The notes beneath the pieces were generated by a model. It made no database searches. It was given only the letters and a program-made list of their open reading frames with translations, and was not told the origin of the DNA. Made by a program: the position numbers and the translations under genes. This document shows positions 50,698 through 63,030 of a DNA stretch of 64,000 nucleotides, in pieces (position 1 is the stretch's first letter; every line of letters begins with the position of its first letter). Source of the stretch: Circinella minor (Eukaryota; Mucoromycota; Mucoromycetes; Mucorales; Lichtheimiaceae); NCBI GenBank assembly GCA_016758965.1, contig JAEPRB010000135.1:47487-111486 (forward strand). Reading direction: 5' to 3'.

Positions 50698-53244
50698 GAT
50701 GCTGACGATGATGATGTTGTAGAAGTTGTTGTAGCGGATAGATTTCCAGAAGTAGAATGATGGTGATGGTGGTGATGATGATGATGACATGAATGAGAAG
50801 AAGACGGATGATGATGGTAATGGTGGTGATGAGAAAGATGGGTGGATACTGTTGTTGCATTAGTTGTTGTGACACGAGACAGGTGCAGGTGAGACAAATC
50901 GCTTCCAATGCCGCTAGCACTGACGCAATCATTCGGAGCACTAACAATAGCATGATGCGAATGATGCTGATGATGACGAGAAGAATGATCACCATGACTG
51001 CTATCATTGTAACATGAGCAAGAACAATTAATGGAATCAATATTATTATCATCTCCATGACTACTATTATTACTAGCAGTTTGATTACTGTTCGATACAG
51101 ATGATGTACCACTACAACTACTAGTGGAGGTAGTTACTGCAGTTGCACAACATATGTGATGATGGTGGTACGAATGATCAGGAGTAGTTGCACGTTTATT
51201 TGTGCTAGCAGTAGAAGGAGTGATGGTATTGGTGGTACCTGTAGATGGTAAAATAGATGAGGATGAAGACGGATTGACAGTGGAAGCTGAAGTAGAAGGG
51301 GAAGGGCCTGGTGAAGCAGTACTTGACATACAACCCACACTTGCAGAAGAGGATACAATCACATCTTCTACTTTTTCTTTTTCCAACTCAGATCTTGATA
51401 ATCGAAACCTTTTGTTCATATCCGCTATATCATTACTTGACGTTCGACGATGATGGTGCCGCCAAGAGGGGGAAGATGAGGAGGAAGAAGATGAAGATGA
51501 AGCGGAGGTGGTGGCGGGGTTGACAGCATTTGTGGTAATACTGTCCATTGTTGTTGTTGATGTTACAGGAGAAGATGATGATTCTGAGGAGGAAGATGCA
51601 GGTGTTGTCGTTGTCGTTGTCGTTGCTACTACTGTTGTTGTTAGTGCGTTTTCTTCTTCTGGTGCTTGGTTACTATAATTGTTGTTGGGCATTACTGGTG
51701 CAGAAGAATCCAAGCAAGAATCATCACTGCATGTACTATTTGTACTACTCATCTGTATCTCCATGCAACCTTTTTCATCATTATCCTTTTGTTGTTTTTC
51801 CATCAATTTGCTACTACTACTGCTGCTACTACTACTACTACTACTATTATTATTATTATTATTATTACCACTTGATCTTGCTTCATTCGAATGGTAATCC
51901 AAGTTCATAGGTTCCTCATTATCATTGTTGTTGTCTTTTTGTTGCTGTTGTTGCAGATCATGATTGGCTTGATCATTTATAATTTCTGTTGTTGATACTG
52001 ATAAAGTAACTGGATGATCATTCTTATCCTTTTCTTGTTGTTGCTTTTGTTTAGTATTACTACTACTATCCTGTCGAATCTTATTACGCTTTTTTCGATT
52101 GTTTAATTTCGCACTAAGAGTTTCACGTTCACGTCTTGCGGCTTCCTGCAGCATGACGCATTTTAATTTATAATCAACATTAGCCCGACTTTGTATATAC
52201 ATGAAGAATTCCGAAAGTTTTGAAAAATCCCAATCTTCTGTAAAAGCTCTTAAAAATCGTTCTCGTTGTTGATTATCGGCCGAAAGGTAAGGTGGCGTTG
52301 CTAAGATTGTAGTAATTAATGTGGCTGTATACTGTGTTGCCCAATTTTGTGTCAAGTGTCGTAAAAGATACGCTCGTTTAAAATCACCTAAAATATTGTT
52401 ATTAAATGTGCTTAATTTTTATATATAAAAATAGTATACATAGATTAATAAAAATATAAAATTGAGTGCATACCATCTTTATTACACCAATCCACGGTCA
52501 CATGACGAACCAAAATACTTGTACTTTCCCAACGCCAGTCAGACACAAGCCATTTTAAAGCATTTGCAATACGTTCCAAAGGATACTCATTTGCAATACG
52601 ATGTAAATACATGGCTGTAACAAGAACATTATCTTCAGATTTTAACCATGTATAAAATGTTGCATCATAAAGCTGATCCATACGTTTAATATTACGATGT
52701 ACATCTTTCCAATCATCATCAGTAGTAGTTGTGGTAGTTGTAGAAGAAGAAGAAGCAGTACGTTGTTCTGGTAAGGGTATACTTGAATAATCTGAACAAT
52801 AAGAACTACTTGTACAACCTAGATATAATATCATCCATTATTATTATTTTTATTACCATTATTCATGATATAACATATCGATTAGTTAATAATCATATAT
52901 ATATATATATTTGAAAAATATATTAATGTTATAAACCACTCACTATTATTAGAACGTTTCTTTGTACCTGCCCATTCGGCAACAGTTAAAGAATGAGGTG
53001 GTGAACTAGTTGTAGTACTCGATGAAGATGAAGAAGAAAGCGAAGAAGAATCCGTTGTTGTTGTTGTTGGCCACCGAGTGGTTATAGGAGAAGAAGTAGA
53101 AATAGAAGTCGTGGTAGTAGTTGAAAATCCATGTGAATGAGCTGGATGAGTAGCATAAACTGAATGTGTATCAAAATGGTATGGAAGAATGGAATTATCT
53201 TCGTCATTATTATTCATGTTATTATTTGTTGTTGTACTAGACAT
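50361..53244 (-). CDS. Large homopolymer-rich protein with a conserved-looking helical core
   Basis: Three exons on the minus strand (53244-52944, 52818-52474, 52387-50361) give 890 residues, not recognised. The N terminus is Thr/Ser-rich. A globular core at about 135-310 is helical (DATFYTWLKSEDNVLVTAMY, RIANALKWLVSDWRW, YLLRHLTQNWATQYTATLI, RFLRAFTEDWDFSKLSEFF). A basic stretch, RKKRNKIRQ, follows. The remaining about 550 residues are Ser, Thr, Asn and His homopolymers encoded by trinucleotide arrays (AAC/CAC/TCA types). It is most likely nuclear or cytosolic and largely disordered. Tryptophan-rich repeats in the core suggest a HEAT-like arrangement. A regulatory or RNA-associated role is possible, but I have no direct evidence for it. 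Confidence 0.72.
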
Positions 53245-53827
53245 TCCGGATTGTTATATGGTGTGGTGTGAGTAAGTGAGTTATAAGATAAAGTGAGGGT
53301 TTATTATGTATATGTATATGTATATATATATTGATATATATATCACAACTGTTCTGGGGGGGAAAGGAAAAAAAAGTTATATGTATATAGATATTTATAA
53401 AATGTTGTGCTGCTGTGCGGGAGTGAGATATAAGAAAAGAAAGAACTTTTTTTTATTATTTTATTTTTTGCGGACACATATATACACACATACAAGCATG
53501 TACGCACACACACACAAGAAGAGCACAAGTTAAGCAGAGAAAATATTACTGAGCAAAAAAAAAAAAAAAAAAGCCCCAGTTGCTGCCACTTGATTGTAAA
53601 AAAAAATAGGCAGGAGAGAGAAAAAAAAGAAATAAGAGAGAGAGGGGACGGATAAGAAATGAATGAGTGAGTGGTGTGTGGACTAGGAAAAAAGGGGTCG
53701 AACACAAAAAAAAAGGGGGGGGGGAGTGGGTCCAAAACACACGTTTTTGGGTGGCGGGTAAAAAGGAAAACTTAATTATTATTATTATTATTATGATATG
53801 AAAGGTAATAAAACTTTATTATTTTTA
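53245..53827. other. Spacer between tandem minus-strand genes
   Basis: Microsatellite-rich: TA/GTATA repeats at 53305-53345, an A run near 53560 and G/A-rich tracts at 53630-53725. Open frames here are low-complexity readings. It should hold the promoter of the minus-strand gene to the left. Confidence 0.5.
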
Positions 53828-55173
53828 TTATAAAAGTGGCAATAGTAGTGATTTAATATCATTTATCAAGTTACTAAGACCTTGTTGCTCTAAATAATCA
53901 TCCAACACTTTAATTTCTTTTCTTTTTTTCCATTCTTCCAAAATAGTCAAAATTTGCTGCGCTTGCCATTTTACTTTAGGTTGTTCTTTTTCTTTTTCTT
54001 CTGAATAATCATGTAATCGTCGAGAAATACAATAAAGCATTTTTGTAAATATACAACAATCCCATCCACTATGTGCAAGTAATAATTGATGACATGTTTG
54101 ACCAAATTCAATAGGTGCCATGGATTCACGTAAATCATCAATGGATTTTTCCACATCATCCAAATCGGATACAAGGGATCGGAATGTCATGCCGAGGTTG
54201 CACGCATTGGACCAATTATGATTGATGGATATCGTCAGTCCGATATTTTCCACTTGATGATACCATCCACTTGGTACAAACATTGTTTCTCCATCACGTT
54301 GATAATAAATGATTCTTTTGGCTTGTTCTGTATTTGGGAATTGTACATGATCAATGGATCTCAAGTCATAAACCAAATTACCAAGACGATCTTTTAAATA
54401 TTTTTCTTCTCCTGGGGGAAATAAAGTCCACCGTTTGATACCACAAATATTACTTGACCACGAATAAGATCTAATCCCAGTATTCCATTTATTCTTTAGT
54501 TGCTATGGGTTACTATTTTCATTTTGTTGCCATATTATTACCTATAAACATCAGCATGAAGAGGAGTAAATGTCCCATCACCACCCATATAAACAAATCG
54601 ATAATCATCCTTGTTTTCTTGTAACCAATATTCATTCATCCAATCATCTTTTATTATCATTTAATTTAATTTTTTTTTAGTTTACTATCATTAAATGAAC
54701 TCATATGTTTCAAAATAAAGATATATATTACCTGCAAATACCTTTGGTACGTCATAGGCATGATATTCCGGGAAAGCACGAACAAAATGCCAATCCTTGA
54801 GATAATATCGTCCATTGGGCCACACTTTAATAAATTCTTCAAATGTCATTTCGGATCGTTTTTGATCTGTAAAGTCACGTTCAATACAATCAGCTACTCC
54901 AACAATGGCAGATCCAAATTGATCTTTTAAGTAATCCAAACGTGGTTTCATTTTAGGTCGTTCTTCTTGTTGTTGTTCATTGTTGACATTGTTGTTATAC
55001 TCGATAATATCATCATTGTCAATAACCCATTCCTGCCGAGCTTTCCAAGTTTCAGTTAAAGCAGGACCAAATACTACAGGTTTATTTAATAAAAGGTGAT
55101 TTTTTAAAAAATCCTGATAGGTGGGAATATCTTTATAATACTTTATGTTATTCTCTTCATCATTTTTGGCCAT
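53828..55173 (-). CDS. JmjC-domain 2-oxoglutarate oxygenase, JMJD4-like
   Basis: Three exons on the minus strand (55173-54732, 54647-54542, 54470-53828) encode 396 residues. The JmjC fold carries the iron ligands in LHADVYRSYSWSSN (H178, D180) and YHQVEN (H254), with FPPGEEKYL and FVPSGWYHQ as JMJD4-type landmarks. Human JMJD4 hydroxylates a lysine of release factor eRF1, improving translation termination; a similar role is inferred. ATG 55173 was chosen because upstream in-frame codons are an A/T-rich leader reading. The C terminus (about 300-396) is helical, as in the family. All iron-binding residues are intact, so activity is plausible. It is one of three consecutive minus-strand genes, with no sign of co-transcription. 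Confidence 0.9.
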
Positions 55174-55480
55174 AATATACTTTTTTTTTATAGAGTCAGC
55201 TAAAAAAATAAAAATAAAAAAAAAAGTTTTCGGGTCCAAAAAATAAAAAAAAAAGAATAGAGTTGCGAATTATGTTTATGTATAAAAATAATATTGGATT
55301 GAAGAAGAGTTAAAACTATTTATATGCTAAGAAAAAAAAATAATACAAAAAAAGAAGAGAAGACAAAATGCAAAAAAAAAGAAGAAGAATTGGATGTGCT
55401 TATTATCATTATTTGTTGTTTGTGGATTAAAAGAAAAAAGAGAGAGAGAGAGAAAGAGAAAGGGAGGTACGTAGGGAAAT
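55174..55480. other. Short spacer, no gene
   Basis: A/G-rich and A-tract-rich spacer between two minus-strand genes (tetraspanin stop to JMJD4 start). Confidence 0.5.
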
Positions 55481-57131
55481 TTATTTCTTATGAGATGAAG
55501 TAGAAATGGTACTTCCATAACGTGGAACACGTTGTGGTTGTTGTTGTTGTTGATTATAAGAAGGTGGTCGAGGGGTATAGAAAAAACTGGATCGACTACC
55601 ATTAGAAGAAGAATAAGAAGATATTGGATGTCTTCCAAACACTGGACTACCACTTCCATTACTTGTATTATTACCATTATGGTGGTTACTGCCACTTGAA
55701 ATACTGCCACTATTACCAACATGATGATTTCCATCAAACCATCCAATGTGTGTATTACTTTGTGCTGATAGTAATGTCATATATGCTTGTTCTTCCTCTG
55801 AATCACGTTCTACCATGACCGTGAGTACTACAGAAGTTAGTAATGCTGTAAGCTAATACATATAGAAAGTAAAAAAAAAATGTTAACTTTTTTTCTAATA
55901 TCTCCAATAGGAATATGAACCATTTATATTAGCAACATTATTATTATGACATACCTCAAGACCAATAAGAATTAATAGAGTGGCTAAAATCCAATCTTTC
56001 CATTGAAAAATTGCTATTGTTATTGCTTCTTTACATCCAGTTATGTCTGATGATATATTTTTACATGTGTCAGATGGAACAAGACGATCTTCAGTTGAAT
56101 TATATCCACAACAATAAAGTCTAATTTATTTATTTAGTTTTAAGGTTAATTATTATCTATTCATTTCATTTCATTCCATCCCCCTTTCCAACCCTTATAT
56201 TTATTTTAAAGTGAACTTACGAATCCTCTATTTCTCTCAAAAGTGGTTTATCATTTTCTTGAAAAAAATCCCATGCTTTACTACCATATTCATCGAACTA
56301 CAAAGAAAAAGGTGTTTAATTAGTCTTTTATTCTTTCTCTCTGTATATATATATATATATGTGTGTGCATAAGTTTGTATTTCTTTACTTCTTTTCGATG
56401 AGCATAAACAAGACCAACGAGTACTAGAATAATAATAGATATAAAAAAATAGTTAAATTAAAAATATATAGATCACTTAATTTTAAAGCATAAATAGAAT
56501 GGTAGATAGATAAATTACCTATTTCAAGAATTAATATTAATGCGGTAGTACTACTATATGTTTTTAAAAACCCAACATGTTCAATATGTGCACCAAAATA
56601 AGCTATAAATGATATAATTGTAATCGATCCACCTATTGCTAAAAGTCCAATAGACAATGTCCTGCTCACTGTTGAATTAATTGTATATGCACCTAAGAAA
56701 GATAAAAAGAAAAGAGGTCGTTTTGTTTTTTTTGGATTGTTGTTGGTTATCAAAGTCGATTTAATTGTGTATATTGATTTATTCCCATTTGTTTCGTCCA
56801 TTTCCCCGTCTGAGTCCAAGGATAAGCCAAGTAAAAACTTGGCGCTTTTGCCTTCTCTATTATTATTACTACTACTACTATCTATCCCTCTTTCAGTGTA
56901 TTATATACCTAATGATAAAATGGCAAGACCTACGACCTTTTTGTTTTGAAGTGAATTAAAAAAAAACAACGATTATGTATATAAGTTATTTTAGTCATTT
57001 ATTTTCAAAGAATCCATAAATAAAATGAACGCGATAATATTTGATTTTATTTTTACCATTATAAAAAGATGGAAGACAGCGACAGCCTCGCGTAATCCTC
57101 GGGTCCGCCTTGAAACAAATCTTTCTTCCAT
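55481..57131 (-). CDS. Tetraspanin
   Basis: Seven exons on the minus strand: 57131-57057, 56936-56909, 56692-56519, 56423-56389, 56297-56221, 56120-55955, 55852-55481; 308 residues. Four helices are seen: TM1 spans exons 1-3 (AVAVFHLFIM, VVGLAILSLG, AYTI), TM2 is LSIGLLAIGGSITIISFIAY, TM3 is TALILILEIVLVGLVYA, TM4 is WILATLLILIGLE and LTALLTSVVLTVMV. The large extracellular loop has the CCG signature (LYCCGYN) and two further Cys (DTCKN, TGCKE). Tetraspanins organise membrane protein microdomains. The first 34 codons are recovered only by placing two short exons; exon 1 is far less AT-rich than its flanks. The cytosolic C-tail of about 110 residues is unusually long and rich in Asn, Ser, Gly, His and Gln. 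Confidence 0.88.
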
Positions 57132-58758
57132 TAATAATCCAAAGAGGATAAAGAGCAAGACTAATTATTATTATTAATATATATTTATATATATATATTT
57201 ATATACAAGTTGACAGTTTTAAAAAATAATAATAAAAAAGGATAGCACAAACACCAAAAAAAAAAGGGAGGAAAAAGAAAGGGAGAAAGTTATGTGTATA
57301 AAGTGTGTATAAAGTGTGCGTGTGAGAGAGAGAGAGAGAGAGAGAGAAAAGAGAGAAAAAAAAAAAAAGGAAATGAATGTGTGTGTGTGTTGTTTTTCTT
57401 TTGTAAATCTCATCATAAGGTTTTTTTTTCTCACTTTTTTTTTTCCTTTGGTTTTCTTTCCGTAAGACAATTTGAAAACGCTTTTCTTTTTTTATAAATG
57501 AAAGTATTCATTTTTTTCTTTTTTTTTTTTCGTTTCTTATCATTCTTCTAGCAAGTAACAGTAGTAGTTTAATATATAATCTGCCAAAAAGAAACAAGTA
57601 GTTTATTTTCTTTACAACCACCCCTCCCCCCAATCCGTTCGTCATGTGTGTACATAAAACCGCTCTCAGACATTTTTATTTTATTTTTTGTTTTTTTATA
57701 ATGCATAATAATAAATATAGAGTAGAGTACTTCTTTTATTATTATAGTTTTAATAATGATAATGGTCATAATATATATATATATATATATATATGTTTAA
57801 ATGAACGCTGAGTTATTTCATTTCAAAAAAAGTTTCTACTGTTGTGCACCGTTGTACCTGATCTTTTTGACAAGAGTGTAAAAAATGTACCGTAGTTTAT
57901 AAATCATGCGATTTCCTTTCAACACACTCTCTATGAACTAATACTTATGCCCGACTATGTGCATTTCTTTTATTCCGCTCAATACTATTGTCAATTAATA
58001 GTAAATAGTATACGTAGCAGATGATGCCTAAGTCAGCAGGTACATACAACCTTTTTTTTTGTTTGTTTATCATTATTCAAAACACCCAATAAGATATAAG
58101 AAAAGTGTTTGTTATCAAACTGCTAAACTAATTATATACATGTATTTAACTAACTGATATTAACAAATAGAAAAAACTGTGTAATCTTCCTTTTCCTTGG
58201 TAACATCTTGCTTATTTAGTTAGTTGCTTAGTTACTTGGTGGTAGCATAGGTAACCAACTCATCCTGAGTAATATTAATTATTATCAAGTCTCAATAAAC
58301 TTTTATGAAACAAGATAAATATGATCTGATATTCCACCAGATTTAGTATAGTTACCTAAACAATTATGTGTGATATGTACATCCACATATGCTTGCAAAC
58401 ATATGTATAAAATATAAAGGTAACCTAATTCTTTTTCCTTCTTTTTAATTCCATAATCACTTTTTTTTTTTGTGAAAAAAAAAAATATTTTTTTTCTTTG
58501 ATAATTTTGTTTATTTTTTTTATATTGTTATACCAATACTCCCCTCCTTTTCTTTTTATATTTCCCTTTTAACAACACAAGTAGCAGCGCCTCGAAAAAA
58601 AAAGAAAAAAAGAAAAAAAAAAGCATTTTCTTTTTTCTCTTTTTTTTTTTTCTCTTAAAAAAATAAATAAACAAATCAACCAACACAAAAAGTGACCTTT
58701 TTTTTAAAAAAAAAAAGCATTTAAGTTTAAAAATAAATAAAGTTAAATCATTTCAACA
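57132..58758. other. Divergent intergenic region, microsatellite-rich
   Basis: Contains an (AG) run near 57325-57346, GT repeats near 57380, a TA tract near 57770-57794 and long A/T runs at 58450-58720. Short GGTAAC/GTTAC motifs recur around 58195-58260. No gene seen; open frames over 57219-57497 read repeats. Confidence 0.5.
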
Positions 58759-59712
58759 ATGATTACCGCTCAACAACAACAATCATCTATTAAGTCACGA
58801 AAAAATCAAGCATCTTCAATATCACCTTTATCCCAACAACCAGTGCAAGATTACTATTATTACGATCAAGACGAAATAAAAGAAAAAGAAGAACAAGAAC
58901 AAGAATACTTTGAAGAAGACCCTACGTCGGAAACTTATTTTCAACAACAACAACAAGAAGAAGATTTTAATATGGTATTAAATCATCGACAAAGACGAAA
59001 ACGACCGATTCATCATAATGCTGTTGTCGATGATTATAGTGATCGAGATGATGGCGATGGAAATAAAGATCGATTTATTGAACTTGCGCAGGCCGCATTA
59101 GAAGAAGCAACGTTGGAAGACGAACGTAAAGGTGTTATTTATGAAGTAGTGGAAGCTTTAATTGCAAAAACGGGTGCTCCATTGGTCGCAGAAGTGATTT
59201 CCGAACAATTACGTAGTCAAGAAGTTATTGAAAAGTTAGCAGAATCTCATGAAGAGGAAGAGGAACAACGGAGGAGACGATCTAAACAAAATGTTTTTGC
59301 TCCAAGTTTGTTAAAGGAACCTCCAGATGCTGTATTACAACCTATGGATCAAGTTATTGAAGACGATGATACATCAGTAATAACGGCAGCAGCAACGGAT
59401 AACAGTATTATTGTTAATGGGGATAATAGTAATAATAATAGTAATAATAATAATAATACTATGAATAAGAGTCATAAGAATTATAATGATAATCGTAAAA
59501 ATAATGGTAATGGTAGTGGTAATCATAATAATAGTCCTGTGGCTATGATTCGAAGTAATAGTTCAATGCTTCTTACCGCTGCTTCAACAAGTAATGGTCG
59601 AACTTGGCTTATATCTGAATATATTTGGCGATTATTTAGAATCTTATTATTAGCAAGTTTGGTTGGTTTGGTATATCATTTTATGTGTGCGTATCATCAA
59701 AATCTCTTTTAA
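58759..59712 (+). CDS. Hypothetical C-tail-anchored acidic protein
   Basis: Intronless, 317 residues, not recognised. The N terminus is Gln/Glu-rich. A helical, acidic region at about 100-175 looks globular or coiled-coil (DRFIELAQAALEEATLEDER, GVIYEVVEALIAKTGAPLVA, SEQLRSQEVIEKLAESHEEE), followed by an Asn-rich linker. A single hydrophobic helix (LFRILLLASLVGLVYHFM) ends the protein with a very short luminal tail. This is the layout of a tail-anchored protein of the ER, mitochondrion or peroxisome. It is preceded by a long A/T-rich leader. The structured centre and defined anchor support a real gene. Confidence 0.65.
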   Translation: MITAQQQQSSIKSRKNQASSISPLSQQPVQDYYYYDQDEIKEKEEQEQEYFEEDPTSETYFQQQQQEEDFNMVLNHRQRRKRPIHHNAVVDDYSDRDDGDGNKDRFIELAQAALEEATLEDERKGVIYEVVEALIAKTGAPLVAEVISEQLRSQEVIEKLAESHEEEEEQRRRRSKQNVFAPSLLKEPPDAVLQPMDQVIEDDDTSVITAAATDNSIIVNGDNSNNNSNNNNNTMNKSHKNYNDNRKNNGNGSGNHNNSPVAMIRSNSSMLLTAASTSNGRTWLISEYIWRLFRILLLASLVGLVYHFMCAYHQNLF

Positions 59713-61864
59713 TAATAATATAATATCTATTCATTCCATCTCCCTTCCTCATTATCATTTCTTTCCCTCCTCCCCCAATCAAATCAATAACACTTACACA
59801 ATTGCCCCCTTCATCCATTTATATATAACCCTTATTAGTATCCATCTCTTTTAACCTTTCTCCCTTTTACCGCCATATATAATTTTTATTTCTTTCTTTT
59901 ACTTATTGCACAACAAAATCCTTTTCATTTTCCTTGCTTTTTCAAAATTTCACTTCTTTACCCTACCTATCTAACATCAACCTACTCATCTTCTCATTTC
60001 TTTATTTTCTTACAAACCAACAACAACAAAAACGTCATATCATATTATATATATTAAAAAAAAAGGATATACCATCAATCAGAACTATTATTTTATTCCA
60101 TTTTTTCCATTACCCCTCCCCTCCCCTCCCCCACTTAAACCAACGTCTTTTTATGTAAATAATAAACTTGATTCCAATTTTAAAAAATAATAGTGTTCAC
60201 ATAAAGTAGAGCTACTTCTAATAAGCAAATCCTTAAAGCAATTAGAGATTGGATATTCCATGCTAATTAAAAGAAAAACGAATGGCACAAGTCAATTTAA
60301 TTTAGCATGGTTTTTATATGAAAATATGTAGATATGAAAATGGTATTGATGAAAGTAAGTCGTGAATTTCATAGACCATGAAACTCTAATAACGAGGAGA
60401 GTAAATTTATTGTGAAAACATTCACCATTAATCATCTGAAAGCTCGTGCGTCTCCAGTGCATTTACCTCGATTTTCCCAAGTTCTGTTAGATAAAAGATA
60501 GTCATACAAAAGACGAAGGTATAGAAAAACGATTATTAAACCTGTTATATCGTCTGTTCTGATCTAAAGACATTAAAAAGTGTACGTGTGCATTAACCAC
60601 AGTTATATAGTTTAATCTTCACATTCGAAAAACTGAGAGATGGGTTAGTCAATACCATATATACGCTCGTTAAGAAAAGTACACTATAAATGTATTTTGA
60701 ATGATGGAGAGCATGAATTGACTGCCTTAATATAAAATATGGGTCAAAATGTAAAATAGAAGCTAGTATTTATTTATTTATAAACTATTCATATTTCTTA
60801 GGGAGGAAATATAATGTTGCTGCTATAATATCAATACCTACAAAGTGAATTCGTTGAGTTTTATATACTCGAACGCTTTACAAAACCCATTAGCAATACA
60901 GGTTGAATGCTGTTTGACACAGTCTTTAATCAACTTGAAATAAGCAAAGTTACGTCGCAAGATAACGGACAAATTATATACTGTTGGTCTTTCGTTGTTG
61001 TTTTTAAAATTTTATACTGTACGTACGTACAAAAGAAAATATAAACTTTTTTTGAGTGTGTATCTAATTTCCAGTTTTTGTTTAAGATGAGACTAATAGA
61101 TTGTTCGACTGAAAACTGATTTATACCATGTAAGCATCTAGATACGTAAAATTTGATCACAAGCCGATCCACGTATGTATTCTTTCGAAATTTCATAGGA
61201 GCTAAAGAATATTTTATCCTTTATCCGATATGAAAATAATTTAATACATATTACAGCTTCTGTAAGGCAATTAGTGGACTTTTTTTTTTCTTTGGCGCTT
61301 TTTTTTTCTAAAAGCAAAACATAGAAAATTATGTAAAAAGACACAAAACAAAAGAACTACAGCTTTGAGTTGCTCATACGAGATTAACGATTTCTCCATT
61401 CTTTTTGAGTGGCAAAGCGGCTATGCACATCTGATGGAGATAAGCCATAGCAGAAAAATTCGAACAAGACCCAAACAGTTGTAGCGTCTTCAACGTAATT
61501 CAGGGAGTGCTTGTGATTTTTTCTAGCCAGCGATACTAACTTTAACTGACTGCGACGCTGCTCATTATAAGCATTTTAGTATTTATATAAAGAATTAATA
61601 AAGATGGATAAAAAGATAAAGTATCAAGATGGTAATATAAAGAAGAGTTGAGAATTGAGAATTGAGAGTGGAGATTGGAAGGAAGGAAATTATATAATAA
61701 TAATAATAATAATACATAGAGCTAGGGTTAAAAGAATGTGTTCTGTAATTGATTTAAAGATAATTATGATTTTTTTATATATAAAAAACATGAGTATCAA
61801 AGAGAAGTGATATATTATTTGCTCCATCGCTCGCACATTCTAGTATTTTTAGCACACGCAACTT
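59713..61864. other. 2.1-kb convergent 3' interval, no gene
   Basis: First about 450 bp are pyrimidine-rich 3' flank with candidate AATAAA near 60158. The rest is AT-rich with short chance frames on the minus strand (60930-61344). No domain or splice structure found. Confidence 0.45.
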
Positions 61865-62563
61865 TTATGCAACAACGGGTGTTCTTCTCCTCAAATTGCT
61901 TTGTTGCTGTTCTTGGGATACTTGTTCTAAATGACGTTTTAATATTTCATGCATAAGATCGGCTTTTTCATCTTTCACTGCTTCATTAATATTATGATCG
62001 TTTTCTTCTTCATAATATTCATCATTACTAAATTCATCGAACTTGGCTTGTCGTTTATAAGAAAGAGGATCACTATTATTTAATTCAGTCGATAGAACCA
62101 GAGGATCTTCATGTTCTTCTTGCTGTTCGTCATTGACTTCTGTTGACAATTTTTTGGTTTGTTTACCCCAGGTCGCAGATAAAAGCATAGAAGAAAAAGC
62201 CTCTACTGCAAAACCAGCACAACCACCAATTAATAAACCGCACCCAATGGCAACTAGTATAAATGAAACTACGGGATTTGATGTCAGTTGAGTTATCAGA
62301 AGAATTAATCGACGCATGATCCACGCAATGGTGTTATATGTTAATCGAGCAGGCGAAAATGCAATATAAGTGCTTTTCGAAAGTAAAGTACGTATAGATG
62401 AGAATATAAATAACATTATTGATGAGATAATATCCATAACATCGTTTATCGTGATACTCGTCGTTATTGTTGTATTTTTGTTGTTTTCGTCAACAGCTGC
62501 TGTTGCCATTGCTGCCGTTGCTATGATAATAAATGCTGTTGTCTTACGGTTGCTGTTAGGCAT
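61865..62563 (-). CDS. Hypothetical membrane protein
   Basis: Intronless minus-strand gene of 232 residues, not recognised. An N-terminal hydrophobic stretch (AFIIIATAAMATAAV) could be a signal sequence. Two further hydrophobic regions follow: VMDIISSIMLFIFSSIRTLL at about 42-61, and VVSFILVAIGCGLLIGGCAGFAVEAF at about 98-123. The C-terminal 95 residues are acidic and polar with a predicted coiled-coil-like end (LMHEILKRHLEQVSQEQQQ). The Gly-rich membrane segment with conserved-looking Cys and an acidic tail is reminiscent of small ER or vacuolar membrane proteins, but I cannot name one. It is divergent to the DUF6729-type gene across a 467-bp spacer. Confidence 0.6.
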   Translation of the reverse strand: MPNSNRKTTAFIIIATAAMATAAVDENNKNTTITTSITINDVMDIISSIMLFIFSSIRTLLSKSTYIAFSPARLTYNTIAWIMRRLILLITQLTSNPVVSFILVAIGCGLLIGGCAGFAVEAFSSMLLSATWGKQTKKLSTEVNDEQQEEHEDPLVLSTELNNSDPLSYKRQAKFDEFSNDEYYEEENDHNINEAVKDEKADLMHEILKRHLEQVSQEQQQSNLRRRTPVVA

Positions 62564-63030
62564 TTTTGTTGTATTGGAGTATAAAAAATAAAAGGAAAGG
62601 AGAAAAGGAAGGGAGTTGTAAAATATAATAATTGTTACGTATTGTCTGTAGTCTAATAATTTTTGTTGTACCCAACAATATAAATTTGATACTAAATTAA
62701 TAATATCTCTCTCACCCCACGTGGTTATTATAGAATAATTTGGTGCTTTCTTTTTGACATGTGAATTTTTTCATAACAATAAGGGGTGCTTCCTTTTTTG
62801 TAACAAATATACTTGATTTGACCTGTGAAATTTTTCGGCACGGGTGAAGTGAATGAGGCAGTGAAAACCAATAAAAAAAGACTATGACGTTTGGATTTAG
62901 CCAATCAATTTTGACTATGACATGTTGCTGAGATTAAACAGATAGCATAAGAGAGAAGAGAGTTCATAAATTATTACTGTCAATCTTAAAAAAAGTTATT
63001 GCTATCAAAAGCTGTATCAATAGTGACAAA
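62564..63030. promoter_or_regulatory. Divergent promoter region with palindromic E-box
   Basis: The 467-bp spacer between head-to-head start codons holds CCACGTGG at 62717-62724, a palindromic E-box typical of bHLH binding, about 155 bp upstream of the minus-strand gene's ATG (62563). Confidence 0.4.

Noticed and set aside
50793..51910. Several open frames overlapping the 890-aa gene
   Set aside because: They are shadows of trinucleotide repeats read in other frames or on the other strand.
57219..57497. Frames encoding Ser/Leu/Phe or Arg/Glu/Lys runs
   Set aside because: They read AG/CT and A/T microsatellites in an intergenic region.
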